Below, in pieces: positions 1-8,179 of a DNA stretch of 64,000 bases. A program made the translations under genes and the position numbers. How positions within the stretch are numbered: the first letter of the stretch is position 1; each line of letters opens with the position of its first letter. Origin of the DNA: Halococcus morrhuae DSM 1307 (GTDB taxonomy: Archaea; Halobacteriota; Halobacteria; Halobacteriales; Halococcaceae); NCBI RefSeq assembly GCF_000336695.1, contig NZ_AOMC01000015.1, forward strand, positions 17,172 to 81,171, read 5' to 3'. The notes beneath the pieces were generated by a model. That model saw only the letters and a list, made by a program, of their open reading frames with translations. It was not told where the DNA came from and ran no database searches.

Positions 1-785
1 ATGTCATCACCCACGCCCGCGTGCTCGACACCGAGGGCATCAACAGCATCTGCAACCTCCTCGGCGAACACTACGACAGCCCCGAGCCGGCCGCCGCCGA
101 CCGCGAATCCTACTGCGCGCTCATCGAGGCGATCGGCGAGGAGGATATCGACGCCACGGTCTCGATCAAACCCTCACAGCTCGGCCTCGGCATCGCCGAG
201 GGATGCTTTCGTTCCAATCTCGAACTCGTCGTCGAGCGGGCGGCCGAGCAGGAAGTGTTCCTCTGGATCGACATGGAGGACCACGAGACGACCGACGCGA
301 CGCTCGATGCCTACACCCACCACGTCGAGGAGTACGACGGGATCGGCGTCTGCGTGCAGGCGAACCTCAAACGGACGCCCGACGATCTCCGCCGGCTGGC
401 CGACTACCCGGGAAAGGTCAGACTGGTCAAGGGTGCCTACGACGAACCCGGTGACGTCGCCTATCGGGAGAAGTCGCGGGTCAACGAGGCCTATCGCGAG
501 TGTCTCGAAATCATGTTCGCCGAGTTCGACGGCGGCATCGCAGTCGGCAGCCACGATCCCGCGATGATCGATGACGCCGAGGAGCTCCACGACGAGCACG
601 GAACGGCGTTCGAGATACAGATGCTGATGGGTGTTCGCGAGGACGCACAGCACGACCTCGCCGCCGATCACGAGGTCTATCAGTACATCCCCTACGGCGA
701 CAGCTGGCTGTCGTATTTCTACCGTCGGATGATGGAGCGTCGGGAGAACCTGCTGTTCGGGCTGCGCGCGCTGGTCGGCGGATAG
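1..785 (+). CDS. Proline dehydrogenase, 5' end outside window
   Basis: FAD-dependent oxidation of L-proline to pyrroline-5-carboxylate, the first step of proline catabolism at the membrane. The reading frame is already open at base 3 and reads VITHAR before the first GTG at 21, so the true start lies left of the window. The visible part ends with the family's conserved C-terminal block (YIPYGDSWLSYFYRRMMER), and upstream of it are the barrel motifs KPSQLGL, VRLVKGAY and QMLMGVR. About 260 residues are visible and archaeal monofunctional enzymes run to roughly 270-300, so only a short N-terminus is missing. Family assignment is from recognised motifs. Confidence 0.9.
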   Translation, partial: VITHARVLDTEGINSICNLLGEHYDSPEPAAADRESYCALIEAIGEEDIDATVSIKPSQLGLGIAEGCFRSNLELVVERAAEQEVFLWIDMEDHETTDATLDAYTHHVEEYDGIGVCVQANLKRTPDDLRRLADYPGKVRLVKGAYDEPGDVAYREKSRVNEAYRECLEIMFAEFDGGIAVGSHDPAMIDDAEELHDEHGTAFEIQMLMGVREDAQHDLAADHEVYQYIPYGDSWLSYFYRRMMERRENLLFGLRALVGG

Positions 786-876
786 CTGGCGATCCGCATC
801 GGACGACGCCGACGGACCGTCGCTCGACCCAGATTTCGCCGGCAGTATCATAACCTTCGGGAAATCATACGGGCCA

Positions 877-1479
877 ATGGACTCGTGGAAGCGCGATGGG
901 ACCCGTGGACTGGTCGTCCTCGTACCCATCATCGTCACCCTCTACGTGCTCGCATTCGTCTACAATACGATCGCCAGCCTGCCCTTCATCGAGGCGATCC
1001 AGCCGGCGATCGTCCGAGTGCCGCTCACGCTCGCGGTGTTCGGACTGCTGGTCTTCGGCGCTGGCTACCTGATGCGCACCGCGAGCGGCCCGTTAGTGGA
1101 GGGAGCGATCGACGACGTGATGAACAGCCTGCCGGGACTCCGGGTGGTCTACAACGCCTCGAAGATGGCCGTCGAGACGGCCGTCACGGGCACCGGTGAT
1201 CTCCAGGCACCGGTGAAACTCGAGACGTGGGACGGCCTGCGGATGACGGCGTTCAAGACGGGTAAGCAAACCGAGGACGGCCGCGACGTGCTCTTCCTGC
1301 CGACCGCGCCGAACATCACCACGGGGTTCGTCATCGAGGTCACGCCCGACCAGTACGAGGAGACCGACGAGCGCGTCGAGGACGCACTCACACGGGTTCT
1401 CAGCGCCGGTTTCGGCGAGACCAACGACTCCGAAGTCCCCATCGACGTCCGTGATGAACCGCTCTATCGCGAGTCGTAG
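877..1479 (+). CDS. DUF502 family membrane protein
   Basis: A 200-residue protein of the DUF502 family, whose function is unknown. Two membrane segments lie near residues 10-30 and 45-67 ([19 protein letters not shown], then [15 protein letters not shown]). A soluble domain with the family motifs [12 protein letters not shown] and [16 protein letters not shown] follows. The ATG at 877 fits because the first helix starts within ten residues. It stands alone between proline dehydrogenase and pyrE, and nothing in the neighbourhood suggests a role. Confidence 0.85.
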   Translation: MDSWKRDGTRGLVVLVPIIVTLYVLAFVYNTIASLPFIEAIQPAIVRVPLTLAVFGLLVFGAGYLMRTASGPLVEGAIDDVMNSLPGLRVVYNASKMAVETAVTGTGDLQAPVKLETWDGLRMTAFKTGKQTEDGRDVLFLPTAPNITTGFVIEVTPDQYEETDERVEDALTRVLSAGFGETNDSEVPIDVRDEPLYRES

Positions 1480-1541
1480 CGCACCACCGACGGATATTCT
1501 CACGCCGACTGCACCAACCGCCGTCGGGCGCTGTCGCGCCG

Positions 1542-1549
1542 TTTATACC
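1542..1549 (+). promoter_or_regulatory. TATA box of pyrE
   Basis: The octamer TTTATACC lies 22-29 bp before the pyrE ATG at 1571. This is the spacing of a leaderless haloarchaeal transcript and supports that start over the longer upstream reading frame. Confidence 0.6.
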
Positions 1550-1570
1550 CGGCGCGGTCGATCCGACGGC

Positions 1571-2092
1571 ATGACCGACACGGAGCTCATCGAGGCGCTG
1601 CAGCGGGCCGACGCGGTCGAATTCGGCGAGTTCGAACTCTCCCATGGCGGCACGAGCGACTACTACGTCGACAAATACCGCTTCGAAACCGACCCGGACT
1701 GTCTCTCGCTGATCGCCGACGCGTTCGCGACACGGCTCGACGACGAGACACTCGCCGGCGTCGCGCTCGGCGGGGTGCCACTGGTGGCCGTGACGAGCGT
1801 CGAGACCGATTCGCCGTACGTCATCGCCAGGAAACAGAAAAAGGAGTACGGAACGGGCAATCGGATCGAAGGCGAGCTGGCCGAGGGCGAGTCGGTCGTC
1901 GTCATCGAGGACATCGCCACGACGGGCCAGAGCGCGCTCGATGCGGTCACGGCGCTGCAGGAGGCCGGCGCGCACGTCGAGCGCGTGCTCGTCGTCGTCG
2001 ACCGCGAGGAGGGTGCCTGCGAAACCCTCGCCGAGGCCGACGTCGAACTCGACGCGCTGGTCACGGCGTCGGAACTGCTCGCCGACGAGTAA
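1571..2092 (+). CDS. pyrE: Orotate phosphoribosyltransferase
   Basis: Transfers phosphoribose from PRPP to orotate to make OMP in de novo pyrimidine synthesis. It has 173 residues, normal for haloarchaeal PyrE. The PRPP-binding loop reads [15 protein letters not shown] (about residues 113-127); [15 protein letters not shown] and [13 protein letters not shown] are family motifs. An in-frame extension back to 1451 exists, but the TATA box at 1542-1549 and family length favour the ATG at 1571. Confidence 0.92.
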   Translation: MTDTELIEALQRADAVEFGEFELSHGGTSDYYVDKYRFETDPDCLSLIADAFATRLDDETLAGVALGGVPLVAVTSVETDSPYVIARKQKKEYGTGNRIEGELAEGESVVVIEDIATTGQSALDAVTALQEAGAHVERVLVVVDREEGACETLAEADVELDALVTASELLADE

Positions 2093-2114
2093 ACCGTCTG
2101 CTTGCGTGACGGTA

Positions 2115-2212
2115 TACTGTCGGACAGAGCGGATCGAGGATTTGTGATACGAACGGCTATTCGTCGTACGGGAGTCTTCGATCCACTGTTCACGGATTGC
2201 TGTCCGACAGTA
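2115..2212. promoter_or_regulatory. Pair of CTGTCGGACAG palindromes
   Basis: TACTGTCGGACAG at 2115-2127 and its exact reverse complement at 2200-2212 lie in the 160-bp gap between pyrE and the arylsulfotransferase-type gene. Each copy contains an 11-bp odd palindrome, CTGTC-G-GACAG. The second copy ends 41 bp before the ATG at 2254. A related TACTGTCGGGCAG lies at the TATA box of the flavoprotein gene starting at 57423. Two palindromic copies before one gene suggest an operator; the regulator is unknown. Confidence 0.45.
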
Positions 2213-2253
2213 CAATCGCAAGCGATTCAACCGCCGGGCTGCGCTGAACGCGT

Positions 2254-3651
2254 ATGGCTTCGCTTCCGCCGCGGCGCTGGCTGCTCAGGGGAGCGCTCGC
2301 GCTCGTCGTGGGCGCACTGCTCCTCGCGGCGGCCGTCTCGGCGGCCACCTACGAGCCGACGAATCTCGGCCCCGGTACGATCGACGAGCCCGCCAACGGC
2401 TCGACGGTCGTGAGCGTGCAGGGGTTCCACTTCCAGGGCATCGACAACGGGAAGAAGCCGGCTCGACTCGTCTCCGCCGACCCACGTGGGGCGACCGAAT
2501 GGGTCCACAACGGCTCCCAGGAGGGTGCACGCTGGTTCTACGACGTCGATCCGCTCGCGAACGGCAACCTGCTCGTGACCTCTACGGTGCCGGGCGACAC
2601 CGTGGTGTACGAGCTCGATCCCGAGACCGACAGCCGCGTCTGGGAGGAGACGTTCGACGCCGAGGACACCCACGACGTGGATCTCATCAACGGCGATCAG
2701 CTGCTCGTGGCGAACATGCGGAAGACGAACGAATCGGGCGTCGCGAACGACCGGCTCTTCATCTACGATCGCAGCGAGGGTGAGATCGTCTGGGAGTGGA
2801 CGTTCAACGAACACTTCCCGGAATCGACCGACGGCGGCTACTCGGAAGACTGGTCACACGTCAACGATGTTGACAAGATCGACGATGGGAAATATCTCGC
2901 CTCGCCGCGCAACTTCGATCAGGCGATCGTCGTCGATCGGAAAACGGGCAACATTACCACACGCCTCGGCAGCGACGGCAACCACTCGCGGCTGTTCGAA
3001 CAGCACAACCCCGACTATCTCGAAGGGCCGAACGGCACACCGACGATACTGGTGGCCGACTCGGAGAACGATCGCGTGGTCGAGTACGCCCGCGAGGGCC
3101 CCGGCGAGTGGAATCGGACGTGGGAGCTCTCGGGCGGGTTCAACTGGCCGCGTGACGCCGATCGCCTCCCCAACGGCAACACGCTCATCACGGACACGCT
3201 CAACCATCGCGTCGTCGAGGTCACGCCCGACGGCGATATCGTCTGGGAGTATTACGCACCGTGGGCACCCTACGACGCCGAACGGCTGAGCGCCGCCGGA
3301 TCGAGCGAGCGAAACGCCTCGGTCGGCGGGTCACACGGTCCGACCGCGACCGAAATGAACGCGTCGGGCAACTACAGCCTCTCGGGCAGCGCCGAGAGCG
3401 GTCCCGGCGACCGGGCGAGGTTTTCGTCGTGGGTCGCGGCCGCAGCAGCCGACACGCCAGTACAGAAGGTCGTCCAGTCGGCCGCCGAGCGCTATGCGCA
3501 CGTGACGCCGTTCTTCCGCCCGGTCTGGCTGTCGAGCTGGGCCTTCGCCGCGCTCGTCGGGGCGCTGCTCGTCGTGCTCGTCTGGACCGCCGGTGAGCTC
3601 GTCTATCAACGCCGGCGCATCCGGCGGCGGGTCGCGGGCGTGTTCTCCTGA
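2254..3651 (+). CDS. Arylsulfotransferase (ASST)-type membrane-anchored beta-propeller
   Basis: A 465-residue protein with a helix at both ends: an N-terminal signal/anchor (about 8-31) and a C-terminal segment (about 425-447) followed by a basic tail (RRRIRRR). The region between is a repeated-blade propeller with recurring motifs such as LPNGNTLITDT, HDVDLINGDQLLVA and VVEVTPDGDIVWEYY, typical of the ASST family of PQQ-like propellers. Many N-x-S/T sequons and the membrane topology imply an extracytoplasmic domain. True sulfotransferase activity is not shown by the sequence; many archaeal members may be binding or structural propellers. Confidence 0.75.
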   Translation: MASLPPRRWLLRGALALVVGALLLAAAVSAATYEPTNLGPGTIDEPANGSTVVSVQGFHFQGIDNGKKPARLVSADPRGATEWVHNGSQEGARWFYDVDPLANGNLLVTSTVPGDTVVYELDPETDSRVWEETFDAEDTHDVDLINGDQLLVANMRKTNESGVANDRLFIYDRSEGEIVWEWTFNEHFPESTDGGYSEDWSHVNDVDKIDDGKYLASPRNFDQAIVVDRKTGNITTRLGSDGNHSRLFEQHNPDYLEGPNGTPTILVADSENDRVVEYAREGPGEWNRTWELSGGFNWPRDADRLPNGNTLITDTLNHRVVEVTPDGDIVWEYYAPWAPYDAERLSAAGSSERNASVGGSHGPTATEMNASGNYSLSGSAESGPGDRARFSSWVAAAAADTPVQKVVQSAAERYAHVTPFFRPVWLSSWAFAALVGALLVVLVWTAGELVYQRRRIRRRVAGVFS

Positions 3652-3714
3652 TCGGTGTTGTGCCCTGCGCGCAACATCGTGGCGTTCTTGTGGCTCGCTC
3701 TCGTACTGCTGGTG

Positions 3715-3972
3715 ATGTCGAACCGCGAACTCTACGAACTGGACGGCTGTCCGTACTGTGCGAAAGTGAAGGACAAGCTCGCCGATCTCGATCTCGACTA
3801 CGAATCGCATATGGTGCCGAGCTCACACGACGAGCGCACCGAAGTCGAGGAGGTCAGCGGCCAGACCGGCGTCCCGGTCCTCGTCGATCCCGAGCACGAC
3901 GTCGACGGCATGAGCGAGTCCGACGACATCGTCGACTATCTCGACGAGACCTACGGCGACGCAGCGGCCTGA
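3715..3972 (+). CDS. Glutaredoxin-family thiol protein
   Basis: An 85-residue thioredoxin-fold protein starting MSNRELYELDGCPYCAKV. The CPYC pair at residues 12-15 is the glutaredoxin dithiol active site, TGVPVLVDPEHD carries the cis-proline, and GMSESDDIVDYLDE is the glutathione S-transferase-like helix region. Haloarchaea generally use gamma-glutamylcysteine rather than glutathione, so its partner thiol is inferred. A longer in-frame start at 3655 would add 20 hydrophobic residues; the internal ATG gives the usual family length. Confidence 0.85.
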   Translation: MSNRELYELDGCPYCAKVKDKLADLDLDYESHMVPSSHDERTEVEEVSGQTGVPVLVDPEHDVDGMSESDDIVDYLDETYGDAAA

Positions 3973-4016
3973 AAACGCGCTTTTTCGTGATGATCAGCGT
4001 TCGATAGCGCCGCGTC

Positions 4017-4274
4017 TCAGTCGAAGTAGCCCTCGTCGTCGAGACCGGCCATGACGTCGTCGACGAGCGGATCGACGTCCTCGTAGGGGAACTCCTGCCG
4101 GCCACCGGCCTGGGTGTTGAGCTCCATCGCGGTGAAGCTCACGTCGCCGGACTCGAACGTCGTCGACGGGCCGTTCGGCAGCGCCGGCACGAGATCCATC
4201 GGACTCGATACGGGGTAGTCGGCGTCCTCGAACCCGTCGTGAAGCTGCTGTCTGATGTCGTCTTTGTCTGACAT
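4017..4274 (-). CDS. MTH865-family small protein
   Basis: An 85-residue acidic protein resembling the MTH865 family (small alpha/beta proteins of unknown function). Features are DIRQQLHDGFEDADYPV near the N-terminus and a central FESGDVSFTAMEL. The chosen ATG at 4274 removes 16 basic, non-acidic residues of an in-frame extension. It is convergent with the glutaredoxin gene across a 44-bp gap. A TATA-like ATTTAAAT lies at 4331-4338, about 60 bp upstream. Confidence 0.65.
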   Translation of the reverse strand: MSDKDDIRQQLHDGFEDADYPVSSPMDLVPALPNGPSTTFESGDVSFTAMELNTQAGGRQEFPYEDVDPLVDDVMAGLDDEGYFD

Positions 4275-4404
4275 CGCAGGTAGGGGATGGTGCCGTCGCG
4301 GGGTAGCTCTGTGGCCGCTCATACGGTGGAATTTAAATATTCACGAGTGTCCGCCGTTTGCCCGCTCACACTCACACGACCGCTCATGGCGACACGACAT
4401 CCAA

Positions 4405-5079
4405 TCAAGAGAGCAGCTGTTCCATCAGTTTGGCTTCGGCCTTGCGGAGATGTTCGTCGATGGTCGAACCCGAAAGGTCGAGCACGGTGGCGATATCGGC
4501 ATGCGTCGTCTTTCGCGGGATCTCGTAGTAACCGAGCTCGAAGGCCGTCTCGATGACCTCGCGCTGGCGGTCGGTGAGTGCGGCCACCAGCAGGCCATCG
4601 CTCTCGGCACCGCCCAGTCGATCGACCGAGCAAGCAACTTCAGAGGGCAGACGCTCCATCGAGCGTTTGATCATCGCGGGCGTCCCGATGACCTGCAGTC
4701 GGAGCCCGCGGGCGGTGATCGCGATCGGCGAATCGACGAGCACCCCCTGTTCGAAGAAACAGCGCTCGAACACGGCGAGCTCGCCCTCGACACGGAGATA
4801 CAGCCCGAACGCGCCACCGTCGTCGTGGATGACGTCGTCGAGAAGGACGTCCGATCGGTCGTCGAGCACCTCAGGAAGGCGGCGTTCGTCACCCTCGATC
4901 CGGTAGCACAGCGTGCTCGTTTCCGGGTTGCTCTGGACATGTCTCAACGACTGCCGGTCGAGCGCCGGTGCGGCCGCGAGCGCGTCGTCGACGGGATGGA
5001 CGAGCCCCTCACCCGGCCGGAGCGAAAGGGTGAACTGCCGGACGTGCGCGCGCTCGTCGGTCGATCGCTCCACCGTCAA
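4405..5079 (-). CDS. Bat-type HTH transcriptional regulator
   Basis: A 224-residue regulator with the bacterio-opsin-activator HTH_10 domain at the C-terminus (about 165-220). Diagnostic motifs are LTDRQREVIETAFELGYYEIPR and the recognition helix region DLSGSTIDEHLRKAEAKL (shown in part). The N-terminal 160 residues are a Bat-associated sensor-like domain. The start codon is TTG at 5079, overlapping the stop of the acyl-CoA dehydrogenase as TTGA, so translation is probably coupled; a GTG six bases further in is the alternative. Its position suggests that it regulates this lipid-related operon. Confidence 0.82.
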   Translation of the reverse strand: MTVERSTDERAHVRQFTLSLRPGEGLVHPVDDALAAAPALDRQSLRHVQSNPETSTLCYRIEGDERRLPEVLDDRSDVLLDDVIHDDGGAFGLYLRVEGELAVFERCFFEQGVLVDSPIAITARGLRLQVIGTPAMIKRSMERLPSEVACSVDRLGGAESDGLLVAALTDRQREVIETAFELGYYEIPRKTTHADIATVLDLSGSTIDEHLRKAEAKLMEQLLS

Positions 5080-6284
5080 CTGTACGCGCTGGCGTCGGTG
5101 AGTTCCTTCCCCACGATCAGCTTCTGGATCTCCGTGGTGCCGTCGGGAATGGTCATGACGCGGGCGTCGCGGTAGTAGCGTTCGAGCCGGTTCTCGGTCT
5201 TCAACCCCTCGCCGCCGAACACCTGGATCGCGTCGTCGGTCACGTCCTTACAGGTCTCGCTGGTGTAGCCCTTCGCCAGCGAGGACATCAGGCGGGCGTC
5301 CTCGCTGCCGTCTTCGAGCAGTTCGGCCGCGCGCCGGGAGAGCTGGCGCGAGGTTTCGAGTCCGGCCTTCATGTCGTAGAGCTGCTCGGTGACGAGCTGG
5401 TGCTCGGCGATCGGCTTGCCGAAGGTCTCACGGTCGGTCGCTCGATCGAGCGCGGCGTCGAACGCCGCCTGCATGATGCCGACGGACATGAACGACATCC
5501 CCGTGCGCATGAACGAGAACGTCGCGTTGAGCGGCTTCTGATCGAAGAACAGCTGGGTGACGCTCTCGGGGAACGGGACGATGTCGTTCATCTCGTTACC
5601 CGCCATGATCGCATTGGAGAACATGTTCGAGAGGCGGTTGCCCTCGGGCACGCGCACGTCGTCGAAGGAGATCCGGGCGTTCGAGACGCCCTTCCAGCCC
5701 ATCTTGTCGATCTCCCGGGTCTCGAAATCGTTGTTCGCGCGGTCGACCATGAACATGTCCGAGGCCCCCGTCGAGTCGTCGTGGGCGACCACGAGCACGC
5801 AGTCGGCGTAGTGGGCGTTGCCGACCCACGTCTTCTCGCCATTGATGACGAACTCGTCGCCGTCCTTCTTCGCGACGGTGTTCGGTCGCGCGGTGTCGCT
5901 GCCGCCCTCGGGTTCGGTGACGGCGAGCGCCGCGAGACAGTCGCCATCTTCGAGTTTCGGGAGCATCGCCTCCCGGGTCTGCTCGGCGGCGAACTGGACG
6001 AACAGGGCGGGAAAGGACATCATCACGCCCACGAGCAGGCTCGGCCAGGTGTAGCTGATCTCCTCGGCGGCGATCGTGAAGTTCCAGACGTCGCCGAAGA
6101 AGTTCGGTGCCGTCTCGGGATCGAAGCCGACGCCGAGTTCGTTCAAATCGCTGACGTAGCCGAGCAGTTCCTCTCGGTCCATCGGACCGTTTCTATCGGC
6201 CTCGTCGACGATCGGGTCGATCGTTTCGTCGAGATATTCCCGGAGATCGTCGCGAAACGCCCGCTGTTCGTCGGTCAGCTCCAT
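5076..6284 (-). CDS. Acyl-CoA dehydrogenase
   Basis: A 402-residue flavoprotein that introduces the alpha-beta double bond in acyl-CoA. The N-terminal helical domain, the FAD motif LAVTEPEGGSD (about 135-145), FGKPIAEHQLV, and the C-terminal QVFGGEGL and IPDGTTEIQ are all present. In the last motif many short- and medium-chain family members have YEGT, with Glu as catalytic base; here Asp381 occupies that place. It is the middle gene of an operon, one base after the SCP2 gene and overlapping the HTH gene. Substrate chain length cannot be read from sequence. Confidence 0.9.
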   Translation of the reverse strand: MELTDEQRAFRDDLREYLDETIDPIVDEADRNGPMDREELLGYVSDLNELGVGFDPETAPNFFGDVWNFTIAAEEISYTWPSLLVGVMMSFPALFVQFAAEQTREAMLPKLEDGDCLAALAVTEPEGGSDTARPNTVAKKDGDEFVINGEKTWVGNAHYADCVLVVAHDDSTGASDMFMVDRANNDFETREIDKMGWKGVSNARISFDDVRVPEGNRLSNMFSNAIMAGNEMNDIVPFPESVTQLFFDQKPLNATFSFMRTGMSFMSVGIMQAAFDAALDRATDRETFGKPIAEHQLVTEQLYDMKAGLETSRQLSRRAAELLEDGSEDARLMSSLAKGYTSETCKDVTDDAIQVFGGEGLKTENRLERYYRDARVMTIPDGTTEIQKLIVGKELTDASAYS

Positions 6285-6285
6285 C

Positions 6286-6852
6286 TCACTCGGGCACCTG
6301 CTCGGAGAGGCTGTTCATGATCGGCGCGAGCTTCGTCCCCTTCTGCACCGGACCGTCCATCTCGTACTGTTGTTGCATGAACCCCTGGATGGGGTCGACG
6401 TTACCGGTGATGAGCCCCACCAGCACGTCGGCCGGTCCTGTGATGGTGATGTCGGCGTCGTCGAGCTGGCCCGCCCCGCCCGTGACGAGCTCTTCCTCCT
6501 CGCGGACCTTCAGGTGGCCCTCCATCGGGCAGTCGTCCGCCTCGAAATTCGTGGTGATGTCCTCGTTGATCTGCTCTTTGACCTCGGGGTTCCGTTCGAC
6601 CATCACGCGCATGCCCGACCAGAGCAGTTCCTGGAACTGGTCGGCCGTCTCGGGGTTTGCGGAGACGAACGAGGCGATGTCCATCGCCTCCATACGCCCG
6701 AGAATTCTGGCCATCACCGCCGGATGCTCGCGCACGAGCTCGTCGGTCTGGCCCTCCATGTCGGCGAGAATGGCCGGGAGGTCCGCTTCGAGCTGGTCCT
6801 GCTCCGCTTCGAGCGCGGTCTCGATTCGCTGGATGAGCTGATCGTCGGTCAT
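6286..6852 (-). CDS. SCP2 sterol-transfer-like protein
   Basis: A 188-residue acidic protein. The C-terminal half has the SCP2 lipid-binding fold pattern: an acid-rich strand region, then DADITITGPADVLVGLITGNVDP and the final KGTKLAPIMNSL (quoted in parts). The N-terminal half is helical. It is the first gene of the operon with the acyl-CoA dehydrogenase, so it may present or store acyl-CoA or another lipid for that enzyme (inference). ATG at 6852 is the only reasonable start. Confidence 0.75.
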   Translation of the reverse strand: MTDDQLIQRIETALEAEQDQLEADLPAILADMEGQTDELVREHPAVMARILGRMEAMDIASFVSANPETADQFQELLWSGMRVMVERNPEVKEQINEDITTNFEADDCPMEGHLKVREEEELVTGGAGQLDDADITITGPADVLVGLITGNVDPIQGFMQQQYEMDGPVQKGTKLAPIMNSLSEQVPE

Positions 6853-6930
6853 AGTGTGTGTCGGCTCGTCGCCGACCGTACGATCGAAACGGTCGGGAAC
6901 GCAATGGGCTTGCTTCGATGAATAACAGGT

Positions 6931-6940
6931 GCTTTATATA
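6931..6940 (-). promoter_or_regulatory. Probable TATA box of SCP2/acyl-CoA dehydrogenase operon
   Basis: On the minus strand the sequence reads TATATAAAGC. It is the best TATA-like element before the SCP2 gene. With the usual spacing, transcription would start near 6905-6910 and leave a leader of about 50-55 nt, unlike the leaderless genes around it. Confidence 0.4.
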
Positions 6941-7025
6941 CCGTTGGACGAGCGACGGGAGCGTCGTGGGAGCCAGCACCGACCGGGAGAGCGTCATCGC
7001 GTCGAGAATTGTCAAAGAGTTATCA

Positions 7026-7098
7026 TAGTCCCGGGCGGATTCGAACCGCCGTCAATGGCTCCAAAGGCCATTATGATTGGCCGCTACACCACGGGACT
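7026..7098 (-). tRNA. tRNA-Gln (UUG anticodon)
   Basis: On the minus strand a 73-nt cloverleaf begins AGTCCCG and ends CGGGACT plus discriminator A, a perfect 7-bp acceptor stem. The anticodon stem ATGGC/GCCAT holds the loop CTTTGGA, giving anticodon TTG. The T-arm has GGTTCGAATCC. No CCA is encoded. No intron is visible. Confidence 0.95.
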
Positions 7099-7154
7099 GC
7101 TCGTTGCACAGTCACGTATCGATGGAGCACACTTGAACGCTTCGAGAGGTCCGA

Positions 7155-7586
7155 TCAGTCGGCGGCTCCGCCGTCGGGATCGAGCAGCGCACAGACGTCC
7201 TCGTCGGGGGCGAAACAGTCCGGACACTGCGGTTCGCGGTCGATGATCGTGTCGAGGCGCTCGGCGACCGTCTCGTCGATGACGCTTTCGAGCTGGCTGG
7301 CTTCGGTGCGGAAGTCCTCGACACCGAGCACTTCGACGAGGAAACGCTCGATGATGCAGTAGGTCTGGAGCGAGTCACGGGCCCGCTCGATCCCCTCGTC
7401 GGTGAGCGTCACGCCCTTGTATTTCTCGTGGTCGGCGAGCCCGCGCTCTTCGAGTTTGCCGATCATCTCGTTGGCACTCGCCGGACTCACATCGAGCGAA
7501 TCGGCCAACCGTCCCGTGGCCGCCGGGCCGTTCTCGACCTGCTGGACGAGATAGATCGCCTTCAGATACTGCTCGGCCGTGTTCAT
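7155..7586 (-). CDS. DtxR/SirR-family metal-dependent regulator
   Basis: A 143-residue iron- or manganese-dependent repressor type. The N-terminal winged helix (MNTAEQYLKAIYLV, then SLDVSPASANEMIGKLEERG in parts) is followed by the dimerisation/metal domain with conserved Glu and His/Cys ligands and a CPDC pair near residue 123. The ATG at 7586 gives the family's typical start; a GTG three codons upstream is the alternative. It sits directly behind a ferritin-like gene and downstream of sufCBD, which points to iron as signal (inference). Confidence 0.88.
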   Translation of the reverse strand: MNTAEQYLKAIYLVQQVENGPAATGRLADSLDVSPASANEMIGKLEERGLADHEKYKGVTLTDEGIERARDSLQTYCIIERFLVEVLGVEDFRTEASQLESVIDETVAERLDTIIDREPQCPDCFAPDEDVCALLDPDGGAAD

Positions 7587-7611
7587 ATGTGCCACCCCGA
7601 GTGTCCGTGAC

Positions 7612-8094
7612 TCATTCGCGCGCCTCCATCAGTCGCGTGACCTCCTCCGCGCCGTCGGCCTCCTCCTCGCGGATGGCTGAGAGCGTCTCGACGAGGTGTT
7701 CGCGGTCGATACCGAACGACGCGGAACTCGCTTCGATAGCGGCGATGAGATCGTCATAGAACTTGTAAGCGGTCTCCTCGTTGCACAGTTGATCGTACAG
7801 CACACCGTCGGTGTCACGGTCGCGATCGTAATGGTCGGCGACGAGCGGCTCGATTTGCTCGAACGGGATCCGCTCGGCGTCGAGATCGTCGATCAGCGCC
7901 GCCAGCCGGTCGCGGTGATCGGCCGACTCCTCGGCGGCGTGTTCCAACAGCGCCTCGATCTCGGTGTCGAGATCCGCGCTGACGGAGCGATAATGCTGAT
8001 GCGCGCGTGCCTCGACGACCTCTTCGAGCACCATCCCGATCTGGAGCAGTCGGGCGAGCTGGTGGTCCGAGGCCACCGGCTGGCTGACGCTCAC
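7612..8094 (-). CDS. Ferritin-like diiron protein
   Basis: A 160-residue four-helix protein. The spaced acidic and His ligands expected in each helix are visible: EEVVEARAHQHY, EESADHRDRL, EETAYKFYDDL and IREEEADGAEEVTRL. The start is a GTG at 8094 (GTG AGC GTC). The stop lies 25 bp before the DtxR-type gene and the two likely form one transcript. Iron storage or redox function is inferred from fold and neighbours; a rubrerythrin-like role is possible, although no rubredoxin Cys motif is present. Confidence 0.8.
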   Translation of the reverse strand: MSVSQPVASDHQLARLLQIGMVLEEVVEARAHQHYRSVSADLDTEIEALLEHAAEESADHRDRLAALIDDLDAERIPFEQIEPLVADHYDRDRDTDGVLYDQLCNEETAYKFYDDLIAAIEASSASFGIDREHLVETLSAIREEEADGAEEVTRLMEARE

Positions 8095-8179
8095 GGAGCG
8101 CTCCCGCGCGCAGCGTGGTCGAAAACCGATGCCTCGTTCGTGTCCATAGCCTGTCTGGGGAATCCAACCCCTTAAGCGA

